From positions 1 to 37,098 of the forward strand of contig JAISNR010000133.1 in assembly GCA_031276135.1 (NCBI GenBank): DNA of 37,098 nt, given 5' to 3'. The notes beneath the pieces are model-generated. The model was not told the origin of the DNA. It worked only from the letters and a program-made list of their open reading frames with translations, and made no database searches. This stretch comes from Eubacteriales Family XIII. Incertae Sedis bacterium. Lineage in GTDB: Bacteria > Bacillota > Clostridia > Peptostreptococcales > Anaerovoracaceae. This document shows, piece after piece, positions 17,349 to 25,277 of this stretch; the first letter of the stretch is position 1; each line of letters starts with the position of its first letter. The translations under genes were made by a program, and so were the position numbers.

Positions 17349-18122
17349 ATGAAGGTATACGTGCTTGAAAACGGCATGAATATCGACAGCGTCAAGAACG
17401 ATCTGATCTCCTGCGACGATCCGGACGAGCGCTTCAATTTCCCCTCGTGGACGGTGCTCATCCGCCACGCGGAGGGCAACATCCTGTTCGACGCGGCCTG
17501 TCACAGGGATCCTTCGCGGCAGCTGCCTTTCATCATGGAGAATCTGCACATGACGGAGGAGGACGATCCCGTGTTTCGCGTGCGGCAACTGGGCCTTGAA
17601 CCCGAGGACGTCGGAACCATCCTGCTGTCGCACATGCACCCGGATCACTTCGGCTACATCGACAAGTTCCCGAACGCCGAGATCATCGTGTCCGACGACG
17701 AATTCACCTGCATGATGCGGGATTACGCGCTGAACCGCTTCCCCTTCACGAAGGATTTCGCGTATTTCATCGAGAAGAAACTCAAGTGGAAGCTCTTTCC
17801 GAGCGACGAGAAATCGCGGAAGCTCGTGGAGGGCGTCACGATCGTCAACTTCGGGCGCGGCCACTCCTACGGCATGCTGGGCCTGCTGCTCGAACTTCCG
17901 AAATCGGGAAATAAGCTGCTCATCTCCGACACGATCTATTCGTCCGAAAACGTCGGCCCGCCCATACGGATGCCCGGCATCTGCAAGGATCCGGAGAACT
18001 GGCTGAAATCCATGGAAAACGTGCTCGCGCTGGCGAAGGAGCGCAAGGCCGAGATCTGGTACGGGCATGACCTCGCGCAGTTTGAGACGCTGATCAAATC
18101 GACGGAAGGCTATTACGAATAG
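17349..18122 (+). CDS. Metallo-beta-lactamase fold hydrolase, N-acyl-homoserine-lactonase-like
   Basis: A 257-residue protein with a full binuclear zinc set: His95, His97, Asp99 and His100 (HMHPDH), His172 (GRGHSYG), Asp194 (LLISDT) and His240 (YGHD). Spacing and size match the AttM/AhlD lactonase subgroup. In this catabolic context it more probably opens a lactone or cleaves an ester or thioester intermediate than quenches signalling; that is inference. No signal peptide, so cytoplasmic. It starts 12 bases after the aldehyde dehydrogenase stop, with AGAGGG at its site, and is the last gene before the terminator at 18275. Confidence 0.85.
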   Translation: MKVYVLENGMNIDSVKNDLISCDDPDERFNFPSWTVLIRHAEGNILFDAACHRDPSRQLPFIMENLHMTEEDDPVFRVRQLGLEPEDVGTILLSHMHPDHFGYIDKFPNAEIIVSDDEFTCMMRDYALNRFPFTKDFAYFIEKKLKWKLFPSDEKSRKLVEGVTIVNFGRGHSYGMLGLLLELPKSGNKLLISDTIYSSENVGPPIRMPGICKDPENWLKSMENVLALAKERKAEIWYGHDLAQFETLIKSTEGYYE

Positions 18123-18156
18123 CTCTAAACGCACGCGCGTTCAATCACTTCGGGTC

Positions 18157-18233
18157 TGATTCCCCGCAGCTCCGCTGCGTGCTTGGGTCGAGCGGAGCGA
18201 GGGGGTTGATGCCCCGCAGTCTCTGCTGCGGGG
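18157..18233 (+). repeat. Pair of related intergenic hairpins
   Basis: Two copies of a TGAT-K-CCCCGCAG unit each form a hairpin: CGCAG-CTCCG-CTGCG at 18165-18179, and CCCCGCAG-N6-CTGCGGGG at 18212-18233. They resemble a dispersed palindromic intergenic repeat. No T-run follows either one. They occupy the first part of the 352-base gap 18123-18474, which also holds a terminator and a promoter. Confidence 0.5.
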
Positions 18234-18274
18234 AGACCTTCAATGGACGCGAGGGACGCAAGACGACGATGAAA

Positions 18275-18321
18275 CGCGACCGCGACGCCGCCAAAAGGCG
18301 CTCGCGGTCGCGCGTTTTTTT
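18275..18321 (+). terminator. Intrinsic terminator of the core catabolic operon
   Basis: CGCGACCGCGA at 18275-18285 pairs with TCGCGGTCGCG at 18302-18312; the inner part adds a GCC/GGC stem around AAAA. Seven T follow at 18315-18321. It is the strongest terminator in the window and separates the lactonase-like gene from the next promoter. Confidence 0.88.
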
Positions 18322-18405
18322 GGATAAAACCACAAGGCCTTTGTCCTGTGAGGCAAAGGGAATTGAAAAAAAGGCATTCCGGGTATTTTCGCGTTTTCCC
18401 CAAAC

Positions 18406-18420
18406 CGGCACGATATTTGC
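18406..18420 (+). promoter_or_regulatory. Sigma-54 type -24/-12 promoter for the MFS gene
   Basis: CGGCACGATATTTGC has GG at 18407-18408 and GC at 18419-18420 with ten bases between, matching TGGCACG-N4-TTGC at all but the first base. The MFS start codon is 54 bases downstream. A CCTTTG-N10-CAAAGG dyad lies just upstream, near 18340. Confidence 0.68.
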
Positions 18421-18474
18421 GCGTTGCAACGGTGGACGTCGCGGCATCGCAGGTGAGAAAGCGGGTGTGGGCAA

Positions 18475-19692
18475 ATGGGAGAAAACACAATACCTTCGGT
18501 TGTGAGCGAAAATCGGAAAACATTGCTCAAAGTGGCGGTGATTTCAACCTCGGCCATCGCGTACTTCGCGAGCATCGTGAACCCGATTCTCGGAGAACTC
18601 AGCCTCGCCTTTCCCGATGCCGACCCCGTGGTCGTTCGCTCCGTGGCGACGCTCCCCTCGGCCATGCTGCTGATCTTTTCTTTCGTTTCGGAGCGAATTA
18701 CGCGCGTTTTCGGGAAGCGGAAGGTGCTGCTCATGGCCACGAGTTTCCTGTTCGTCGGCGGAATCGCGCCGGCCTTCGTCGGCGGGCTTGGCTTCCTATT
18801 GGCCATGCGGCTCGTGTACGGCATCGGCTACGGATTGGGCTATCCCTTGGCCATCGCTTCCATCATGGATTATTTTATCGGCGCGGAGCGGGTGGTCTTG
18901 ATCGGCAGAAACACCGGCGTCGGCGCCATCCTCGGCATATTCCTGCAGCTGCTCGGCGGCTGTCTGGCCACCCTGACGTGGCGCAGCGCGTTTTGGGGTT
19001 ACCTGTTGGTGTCGGTCGTTTTCCTCTTGGTGTTTTTCGGGTATCCGAAGACCGATGAAAACGGCTTTGTTTCTCGACGCGCGGCGTCGGACGCGAAAAA
19101 AGGCGGGGCAAAGCTCGAAGCGCTGTCCCTGTTTTTCGCCATACTGTCGTTTTTTACAAGCGTGGGCATCTGGGCTTTTTATACGAATGTGGCGATTGTC
19201 TGCACGCGAGAAAACATCGCGAATTCCGTCGGCGCCTCCGTCATTCTGAGCGTCTATCCGCTGATGACCTTTGTCGTCGGTCTGGTGTTCGGACCGATAT
19301 TCGCGCGCCTGCGCTATTACACGGGCTCGCTCGGTCTTCTGCTCTTGGGTTTGGGCTTCTTGTTTCTTTCCGGAGCGCACAGCTTCGCCTTGTTTGTCTG
19401 CATCAGCGTCATGATGGGGATCGGTTTCGGCATGTATTTTTCCGCCATTCAGCTTGCGATCGGCGCGGTGGTCAAAAATCCGCGATCCATGCCCATCGCC
19501 GTTTCGAGCAGGGCGTTCTGCATGGGATTGGGGCAGTTTACCTCCCCGTACGTCATGACGCTTCTGACGCAAATCGCGGGCGCGCCGGGCGGCAGGGGCG
19601 AATGGAAGATCGCGGCGGGCATCTGTTTGGCCGCTTCCCTTTCCATGTTTCTCGTATCAAAATATAAAATTGAGTTGATAACTCAAAAATGA
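18475..19692 (+). CDS. MFS transporter
   Basis: A 405-residue protein with about 12 hydrophobic segments. The helix 2-3 motif appears as ERITRVFGKRKVLL near residues 74-87 and the helix-4 region as LLAMRLVYGIGYGLGYP. The helix-11 region (MPIAVSSRAFCMGLGQF) is well formed. It belongs to the major facilitator superfamily, in the same broad cyanate/aromatic-acid/sugar group as many carboxylate carriers; substrate not determined. The ATG at 18475 lacks a good ribosome site, so the exact start is less certain. It stands alone behind its own sigma-54 type promoter and is followed by small inverted repeats. Confidence 0.85.
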   Translation: MGENTIPSVVSENRKTLLKVAVISTSAIAYFASIVNPILGELSLAFPDADPVVVRSVATLPSAMLLIFSFVSERITRVFGKRKVLLMATSFLFVGGIAPAFVGGLGFLLAMRLVYGIGYGLGYPLAIASIMDYFIGAERVVLIGRNTGVGAILGIFLQLLGGCLATLTWRSAFWGYLLVSVVFLLVFFGYPKTDENGFVSRRAASDAKKGGAKLEALSLFFAILSFFTSVGIWAFYTNVAIVCTRENIANSVGASVILSVYPLMTFVVGLVFGPIFARLRYYTGSLGLLLLGLGFLFLSGAHSFALFVCISVMMGIGFGMYFSAIQLAIGAVVKNPRSMPIAVSSRAFCMGLGQFTSPYVMTLLTQIAGAPGGRGEWKIAAGICLAASLSMFLVSKYKIELITQK

Positions 19693-19780
19693 GTTAAACC
19701 CCCAAAACCGGTGAAATCTCGGCATCTTGTGAAAGCGCGCGCGCGGCAAGCAAATCATTTTTAAGTCGGTCCGCGCTTTC
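19679..19780 (+). repeat. Inverted repeats after the MFS gene
   Basis: AACTCA-AAAA-TGAGTT spans the MFS stop codon at about 19679-19694. GAAAGCGCG at 19731-19739 is complementary to CGCGCTTTC at 19772-19780. Either could end the MFS transcript weakly or bind a regulator of the promoter at 19841. The gap 19693-19936 contains no gene. Confidence 0.35.
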
Positions 19781-19840
19781 GAGACGTCGGCGGCGCGCGC
19801 GAAACGGACGCTCGGCGCGCAAATCCGTCGAAAAAACCAT

Positions 19841-19855
19841 TGGCATGGAATTTGC
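19841..19855 (+). promoter_or_regulatory. Sigma-54 type -24/-12 promoter for the amidohydrolase-TRAP operon
   Basis: TGGCATGGAATTTGC has GG at 19842-19843 and GC at 19854-19855 with ten bases between. Both elements fit the consensus. The start codon chosen for the next gene (19937) leaves a leader of about 70 bases. Confidence 0.68.
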
Positions 19856-19936
19856 CTATTGGTATAAACATGGAAAACCGCGCAAGGTATGCGGGACAGC
19901 GATTCGGCGAGCGCAAAGGAAAGGACGGTCACGAAC

Positions 19937-20815
19937 ATGGAGAATGAAAGGGACATTTTGAAGGGCATACTGGACGTTCACATTCACGCGGGTCCGTCCG
20001 TCGCGAATCGCGAGCTTGACGCGGCGGATATGCTGAAAGAGGCCATCGTGGCGGGGTACAGAGGCTTCCTGGTGAAAGACCATTATTTCCCCACCTGCAT
20101 GGGCGTCAAGATGGTGCGGGAACACTGCGACGCCAAAGACGTTGAACTGTACAGCATTCTCGTTCTCAACAATTCGGTCGGACTCTTCAATCTCGTCGCG
20201 ATCGACGCCGCCGTCAATATGGGCGCGAAGATCATCTCCTTTCCGACCGTTTCCGCCAAAAACCATATCGATCACCACAAAGGCAATTTCGTCGGCGCCG
20301 GCAAAATGAGCGTTCCGGAAATCCCCGTCGTCTTTGTGGACGAAGACGGCAATATGGATCGGGCCGCGCTGGAAGCGCTCAAGCTGATCGCGGCGAGGGA
20401 TGTCGCGCTCGCCACGGGGCATGGGACCGCATGGGAAATAGACCATCTCGTGGAAAAAGCCTTTGAGCTGGGCGTCAAACGCGTTCTGGTCAATCACCCG
20501 CATTTCCACATCGGCGCGAGCTATGAGCAGATGCGCAAGTGGGCCGCGATGGGCGCCTTTATCGAAATGAACGTCTGCGTGTTTGTGGCCGGCTCCTCGC
20601 TCGGCGACTGCGACGACCAAATGATCGCGGACATCCTGAAAGCCGTCCCCTTGGATCGGCTCATCCTGGATTCCGACATGGGGCAGAAGGGAAACGGCTC
20701 TCCCGTGGACGGCATGTTCCGCTTTGTCCGATTGCTGATGAACAAATTTGGCTTGACCGAATCGGATATCGATCAAATCGCGAAGAAAAACCCCGCGATT
20801 TTGCTTGGTATATAA
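19937..20815 (+). CDS. Amidohydrolase-superfamily protein (DUF6282-like)
   Basis: A 292-residue protein with the opening metal motif DVHIHAGPS (His15, His17) and later His-rich metal-site segments (KNHIDHHKGNF, ATGHGTA, VNHPHF, ILDSDMG), the pattern of a TIM-barrel metal-dependent hydrolase. It most resembles the DUF6282 group, of unknown reaction. The start at 19937 was preferred to an in-frame ATG at 19889 because AAGGAAAGGA lies just before it and the HxH motif then falls at the usual distance from the N-terminus. It is first in an operon with a complete TRAP system, 36 bases before dctP, so it may hydrolyse the imported compound or a derivative. Confidence 0.75.
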   Translation: MENERDILKGILDVHIHAGPSVANRELDAADMLKEAIVAGYRGFLVKDHYFPTCMGVKMVREHCDAKDVELYSILVLNNSVGLFNLVAIDAAVNMGAKIISFPTVSAKNHIDHHKGNFVGAGKMSVPEIPVVFVDEDGNMDRAALEALKLIAARDVALATGHGTAWEIDHLVEKAFELGVKRVLVNHPHFHIGASYEQMRKWAAMGAFIEMNVCVFVAGSSLGDCDDQMIADILKAVPLDRLILDSDMGQKGNGSPVDGMFRFVRLLMNKFGLTESDIDQIAKKNPAILLGI

Positions 20816-20851
20816 ATTTTTTGTGTGTGAATTGATTACAGGAGGAAAAAA

Positions 20852-21940
20852 ATGCGTAAGAACAGACTGAAATTGGCCTTATGGGCGCCGCTCCTCGTCG
20901 CCGCGCTCCTTGTGCTCGCAACGGCTTGCGGCGGAGGATCGAGCGACGCAAACGCGGACGCGGAAGGCGAATCGGGCGACGCGACCGCGACCGAAGACGC
21001 GGGGACCGCGAGCGAGGCGGAAAAGATCCCCATCGTATGGGCAAACTACGGAAGCAGCCAAATGGCGCCCGCCCGGGCGGATCAATTCTCAATTGAATAC
21101 ATCGAGGCGAACACAAACTTCGATGTGGATTACAAGCCCGACGGCGTTCTGGGCAACGAAGCGGACATCATGCAGCAGATCATAGACGGCACGATCCAGC
21201 TCGCGTCCATCGGCACCTCGACCATGTCGACCTATACGGATCTGCTGGAAGTGTTCCAATTGCCCTTCCTGATCGGCGAATACGATGACGAGCGCGCGAT
21301 CCTGCGGAGCGATGAGGCAAACGCGCTCTTCGAGGCCGCCGGCGAGCAGGTGGGCGTCCGGGTCGTGGGCAGAAGCGAGAACGGCATCAGGCATTTCGCC
21401 AACAACATCCGCCCCGTCAACACCGTCGCGGATCTCAAAGGCTTGAAGCTGCGCATCGTGCCTTCCAACATGCTCACCGACGCCATATCCGCCCTCGGCG
21501 CCATGCCGCAGTCCGTCGCGTACGCCGAAACCTACAGCGCCCTGCAAAACCACGTCGTGGACGGAGAGGAGATCAACCTCACCTCGGTATACGCCATGAA
21601 GCACTACGAGGTGCTGAAGTATATGTCCCTGATCGGCATGTATCCCTTCCCGCAGCTCGTGATCGCCAACCAAGCGTGGTGGGATTCGCTGACCGAGGAG
21701 GAACGGGAGACGATCCTGACCGCTTGCCAAATGGGTGCGGACGAGCTCTTCGACAAGTTCCTGCCGGAATACGAGGTGGAAGCGACGGCGGCCTGCGAAG
21801 AGGCCGGCATGGTGTTCAACGTGATCGAAGGCGCGGAAAGAGACGCGTTTGTGGAACTCGTGCAGCCCGTTTGGGAGCAATACGCCGCGAAGGATCCGAG
21901 GATCAAGGCGCTGATGGACTACGCGATCAGCTTGCAATAG
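20852..21940 (+). CDS. dctP: TRAP transporter substrate-binding lipoprotein DctP
   Basis: A 362-residue receptor. A signal peptide ends in the lipobox LATAC (Cys26), so it is a lipoprotein, as expected in a Gram-positive type envelope. A linker of about 35 residues rich in Ala, Asp, Glu, Gly and Thr follows. The mature domain has the family order: IPIVWANYG near residue 58, the GSEN-like GRSENGIRHFANN near 178, and GLKLRIVPSN near 198, whose Arg normally makes the salt bridge to the substrate carboxylate. So the ligand is probably a carboxylic acid. AGGAGG precedes the ATG. dctQ and dctM follow after a hairpin. Confidence 0.93.
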   Translation: MRKNRLKLALWAPLLVAALLVLATACGGGSSDANADAEGESGDATATEDAGTASEAEKIPIVWANYGSSQMAPARADQFSIEYIEANTNFDVDYKPDGVLGNEADIMQQIIDGTIQLASIGTSTMSTYTDLLEVFQLPFLIGEYDDERAILRSDEANALFEAAGEQVGVRVVGRSENGIRHFANNIRPVNTVADLKGLKLRIVPSNMLTDAISALGAMPQSVAYAETYSALQNHVVDGEEINLTSVYAMKHYEVLKYMSLIGMYPFPQLVIANQAWWDSLTEEERETILTACQMGADELFDKFLPEYEVEATAACEEAGMVFNVIEGAERDAFVELVQPVWEQYAAKDPRIKALMDYAISLQ

Positions 21941-21950
21941 ACGGACGGCA

Positions 21951-21977
21951 GGGGCAGGGGGCCGATCCCCCCGCCCC
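21951..21977 (+). promoter_or_regulatory. GC-rich stem-loop after the second dctP
   Basis: GGGGC at 21951-21955 pairs with GCCCC at 21973-21977, and GGGGG at 21957-21961 pairs with CCCCC at 21967-21971, with one mismatch and a five-base loop. No T-run follows. It sits 10 bases after the dctP stop and 80 before dctQ, in the same position as the hairpin at 475-513, and probably favours dctP mRNA levels. Confidence 0.7.
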
Positions 21978-22056
21978 GCGCCGCTTCAAAAGCGGGATTT
22001 CACGCGTCGCGGCATGTCCGGCGCGATTTGCGTGACACGGGACGCAGGAGGATGGG

Positions 22057-22602
22057 ATGCTTGTATTGAGTCGAATCCTTGACAAATTGTGCTATTTCGC
22101 AAAGGCGCTCTCCGCCTTCATGCTCGGCGTCATGCTCTTGGTGTCGCTTGTGGAAATCGTTCGCCGCTACGTATTCGGACTCTCGTTCGTGTGGGCCGAT
22201 GAATTGATTCGCTACGGCATGGTCGTCATCGCCTCGATAGGCGGCGCCGCCGCGTTTCGGGAGGTCGGCGGTTTGGTTGCGTTCGATTTGATCGCGAACA
22301 AACTCAAGGGGAGACCCGGCATCGCGCTGCATCTGACGATAAACACCATATGCCTCGTGTTCGCGGTCTATATCTTCGGGAAGGCCGTTTATGCATTGCA
22401 GACGCCGTCCATCGTGAATCAGGTGAGCATAGGGCTGAATATTTCCATGTTCTGGCCGTATCTGCCCATCGCTCTCGGCATGGGACTCATCGCGATCGTG
22501 GCCGTCGAGAAGTACGGCCTGATCCTGCGAAATATACGAGCCGGGAAATACGCGGGCGCTTTGAACGCCGGGGAAACGCCGGAGGGAGGGGACGCGGGAT
22601 GA
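22057..22602 (+). CDS. dctQ: TRAP transporter small permease DctQ
   Basis: A 181-residue protein with four hydrophobic segments and the DctQ family pattern around EIVRRYVFGLSFVWADELIR near residues 29-48, where the conserved Trp-Ala-Asp-Glu stretch lies. It is the membrane partner of DctM. AGGAGG precedes ATG 22057. Its stop codon overlaps the dctM start by four bases (ATGA), so translation is coupled. The second half of a complete TRAP system in which dctP lies upstream. Confidence 0.92.
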   Translation: MLVLSRILDKLCYFAKALSAFMLGVMLLVSLVEIVRRYVFGLSFVWADELIRYGMVVIASIGGAAAFREVGGLVAFDLIANKLKGRPGIALHLTINTICLVFAVYIFGKAVYALQTPSIVNQVSIGLNISMFWPYLPIALGMGLIAIVAVEKYGLILRNIRAGKYAGALNAGETPEGGDAG

Positions 22603-23879
22603 TCTTCGTCGTAGGGGTTTTTGCGGCTCTGCTCCTAATGGGTGTGCCGATCTGTTTTGTCCTCGGGATCACGGGGGTCGTGCATGTGGCTTCGTTTGGG
22701 ACGGAGCAATACTTCAACATCATCGTGCAGAAGATGTTCGGCGGCATGAGCGTGAGCAGCCTTACCTGCATTCCCTTCTTTATCGTCGCCGGAGAGTTGA
22801 TGAACTCGGGCGGCGTCACGGTGAAGCTGCTCGATTTCATACGCTCTCTCGTTGGACACTATCGCGGCGGTCTGGCCTACGTGGTGGTGCTGGTCGCGGT
22901 GATTCTTTCGGCGATTCTGGGGTCCGCCAACGCGGTTGCGGCCATCCTGTGCGCGGTCGTCGTGCCGGAAATGATACGGGACAAATATCCGGACGATTTC
23001 TCGGCCGGGCTCGTGTGCGCCTCCGGCGTGCTTGGACCCATCATCCCGCCGAGCGTCACCTTTGTCTATTTCAGCGTGCTGTCGGGCGTGTCGGTCAACG
23101 CCATGTTCATGGCGGGCGTCATCCCCGGCGTGCTGATCGCGCTGTCCTACATCACGATCATCGCCATACAGACAAAGCGCCTGAAGCTGCCGCGAAGCAC
23201 GGACGGTTTCGCGCTGAAAATCACCCTGGTGACCTTCGTCAAGGCCCTGCCGGCCTTGGTCGTGCCGGTCGTCTTGGTCGGCGGCATCACCACGGGCATG
23301 TTCACGCCCGCCGAATCCGGCGCCGTCGCCGTCTTTGCCGCCATTATGGCGAGCGCCATATACGGGAATTTCCGCCCCGCTTTGCTGCCGAGAGTGCTCA
23401 TGCGCTCCACCACGGTAACGGCGGGCATTTTCATCATCATCGGCTTCGGAAACATCATCGGGTGGACGATGGCCATCGCCAACGTTCCGGCCAAGGTCAA
23501 GGAAGCGGTTCTGGGCATGACGCAATCCGGAATTGTGATCATTCTGCTGATGTTCGTGATCCTGATCATCGTCGGCTGCGTCATGGAAGCCACCGCCGCC
23601 ATGCTGATCTTTACGCCGGTTATGATGCCGCTCGGCGTGGCCGCCGGAATGGACCCGGTGCAGTTCGGCGTCTGGTTCAGCATCATGCTGACCATCGCGC
23701 TGGTCACGCCTCCCGTGGGCATGACGCTGTTCGTCACGTCCAACATAACGAAGATTCCGCTGGAGCGCATCTCAAAGAGCCTGATGCCCTTCATCGTGGC
23801 GGCGCTGGTGGTCACGTTGATGGTCGCGATCTTCCCGAAGCTGGCGCTGACCATACCGCGCTTGATGGGAATCATCTGA
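22599..23879 (+). CDS. dctM: TRAP transporter large permease DctM
   Basis: A 426-residue multi-helix DctM protein. Family landmarks are IPFFIVAGELMNSGG near residue 58, ILGSANAVAAILCAVVVPEM near 105, LGPIIPPSVTFVYFS near 145, and the C-terminal VTPPVGMTLFVTSNI near 370. The ATG at 22599 overlaps the dctQ stop and was chosen for this coupling; its ribosome site (GGAGGG) lies inside dctQ. It is the conduction subunit for the carboxylate captured by the lipoprotein encoded at 20852. The SDR gene follows after an AT-rich 71-base gap. Confidence 0.94.
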   Translation: MIFVVGVFAALLLMGVPICFVLGITGVVHVASFGTEQYFNIIVQKMFGGMSVSSLTCIPFFIVAGELMNSGGVTVKLLDFIRSLVGHYRGGLAYVVVLVAVILSAILGSANAVAAILCAVVVPEMIRDKYPDDFSAGLVCASGVLGPIIPPSVTFVYFSVLSGVSVNAMFMAGVIPGVLIALSYITIIAIQTKRLKLPRSTDGFALKITLVTFVKALPALVVPVVLVGGITTGMFTPAESGAVAVFAAIMASAIYGNFRPALLPRVLMRSTTVTAGIFIIIGFGNIIGWTMAIANVPAKVKEAVLGMTQSGIVIILLMFVILIIVGCVMEATAAMLIFTPVMMPLGVAAGMDPVQFGVWFSIMLTIALVTPPVGMTLFVTSNITKIPLERISKSLMPFIVAALVVTLMVAIFPKLALTIPRLMGII

Positions 23880-23950
23880 TCGCGCCGGCAAAAGCAAAAT
23901 TGAGGGAAATATTATATTTAATTCCAAAATTTAATGATGGGAGATTTGAA

Positions 23951-24775
23951 ATGAGCGGTCGCTTGAATGAAAAGACGGCACTGATCACGGGAGGGGGCGC
24001 CGGCATAGGCGCGGCCATCGCCAAGGCTTTTGTCGACGAGGGCGCGAAGGTCGTCGTCACGGGGCGCGGCAGGGAAAAATTAGAAGCGTTCGCGGCGACG
24101 CTTCCGGAGGGGACATGCGCCGTGTGCGAAGGGGACATCCGAAAAGCGGAAGACGCCGAAGCGATGGTTGAAGCGGCGATCAAAGCGTTTGGAAAGCTCG
24201 ATATTCTGATCAACAACGCCGGAATCGACCCTCCGGGAACGGTCACGGACATTCCGATCGACCAATGGCTGGCGACCATAGACACCAACCTCAACGGGGC
24301 CTTCTACATGACGCGTTTTTCCATTCCGAAGCTGATCGAACGGGGCGGCGGGTCCATCATCAACATATCGTCGATCTCGGGCGTGCGCGCCATACCCGCG
24401 ATGCCGGCGTACAGCGCTTCGAAGGCCGGGCTGATCGGATTCACAAATGCCGTCGCGCTCGACTACGGTTCCTACGGCATTCGCGTCAACCTCATCAGCC
24501 CGGGTTCCACGGCGACGGACATGCTGAAGAACAAAGTGAAAGGCTTGGCGGATTCGCAGGGCGTCGATGTCTATGGGGCTTTCGGCTTGATCACGCGTTT
24601 CAATCCGATCAAAAGGGCTTGCGAACCGTCCGAAATCGCACCCTTGGCGGTGTTTCTGGCAAGCGACGAATCGAGGTTTGTCACGGGACAGAACATTTTG
24701 ATCGACGGCGGCGCCACGGTGGTGAGCCCGAACGGCGCCGCCATGTCCCTGTTCGGAAAGGCATGGGGCGAGTGA
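23951..24775 (+). CDS. Short-chain dehydrogenase/reductase
   Basis: A 274-residue classical SDR. The nucleotide motif TGGGAGIG is at 13-20, NNAG is at 88-91, and the active site has NISS (near 138-141), Tyr154 and Lys158 (YSASK). It interconverts an alcohol and a ketone using NAD(H) or NADP(H). Arg39 shortly after the second strand (TGRGREK) hints at NADP, without proof. The ATG follows GGGAG. It lies between the TRAP genes and a cupin/aldolase pair, so it probably acts on a hydroxy or keto form of the imported acid. Confidence 0.9.
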   Translation: MSGRLNEKTALITGGGAGIGAAIAKAFVDEGAKVVVTGRGREKLEAFAATLPEGTCAVCEGDIRKAEDAEAMVEAAIKAFGKLDILINNAGIDPPGTVTDIPIDQWLATIDTNLNGAFYMTRFSIPKLIERGGGSIINISSISGVRAIPAMPAYSASKAGLIGFTNAVALDYGSYGIRVNLISPGSTATDMLKNKVKGLADSQGVDVYGAFGLITRFNPIKRACEPSEIAPLAVFLASDESRFVTGQNILIDGGATVVSPNGAAMSLFGKAWGE

Positions 24776-24857
24776 AGGGCGACTTTCGGTCCGCCCGCTC
24801 CCGTTTGCGGACCGATGCGCGCGTTTATCGGAACAAATCGGAACGATGAGGTATGAA

Positions 24858-25250
24858 ATGAGCGAGATCATGTCGGGAAACTGGAACAAAATGCCTTGGA
24901 GGGAAATCCGCGAAGGCATCAAACAGGTAACGCTGGCCATGGGGGCCGACGATTGCACCGTCACCATCGGGCAGGTGGTCGCGGGCCACGCGAAGCGACC
25001 GCATTCGCATCCGGAGGAACAGGTGGCCTTGGTCATTTCCGGAGAGTGCGACTACTACGTCGACGGCGTTCCCCATCATCTGACCCCCGGCGGCTTCGTC
25101 GTCGTCCCCGGCGGCGTCGAGCATTACATCGACGTACACGATACGGACATCACCTGCTTTCAGATGGACATCTTCGGCACGCCGCGCCCGGAATTCAAAC
25201 AAACCTACACGAAGTTCATCGAGGAGCTGGGCTTTGCCGCGTACAGATAA
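24858..25250 (+). CDS. Small cupin-domain protein
   Basis: A 130-residue single-domain cupin. Metal-binding motif 1 is seen as HSHPEEQ with a later Glu, and motif 2 as PGGVEHY. Small cupins of this kind act as isomerases, decarboxylases or lyases on sugar and keto acids, or as ligand sensors. ATG 24858 was preferred to ATG 24846 because GAGG lies 7 bases before it. Located 27 bases ahead of the HpcH/HpaI aldolase gene, so it may handle the same keto acid. The function is not determined. Confidence 0.75.
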   Translation: MSEIMSGNWNKMPWREIREGIKQVTLAMGADDCTVTIGQVVAGHAKRPHSHPEEQVALVISGECDYYVDGVPHHLTPGGFVVVPGGVEHYIDVHDTDITCFQMDIFGTPRPEFKQTYTKFIEELGFAAYR

Positions 25251-25277
25251 CGCGGATCGCGCAAAGGAGTCGCCCTT

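Noticed and set aside
17349..18122. Quorum-quenching lactonase
   Set aside because: The metal residues fit, but the operon is catabolic and no quorum genes are seen; only the fold and general hydrolase role are claimed.
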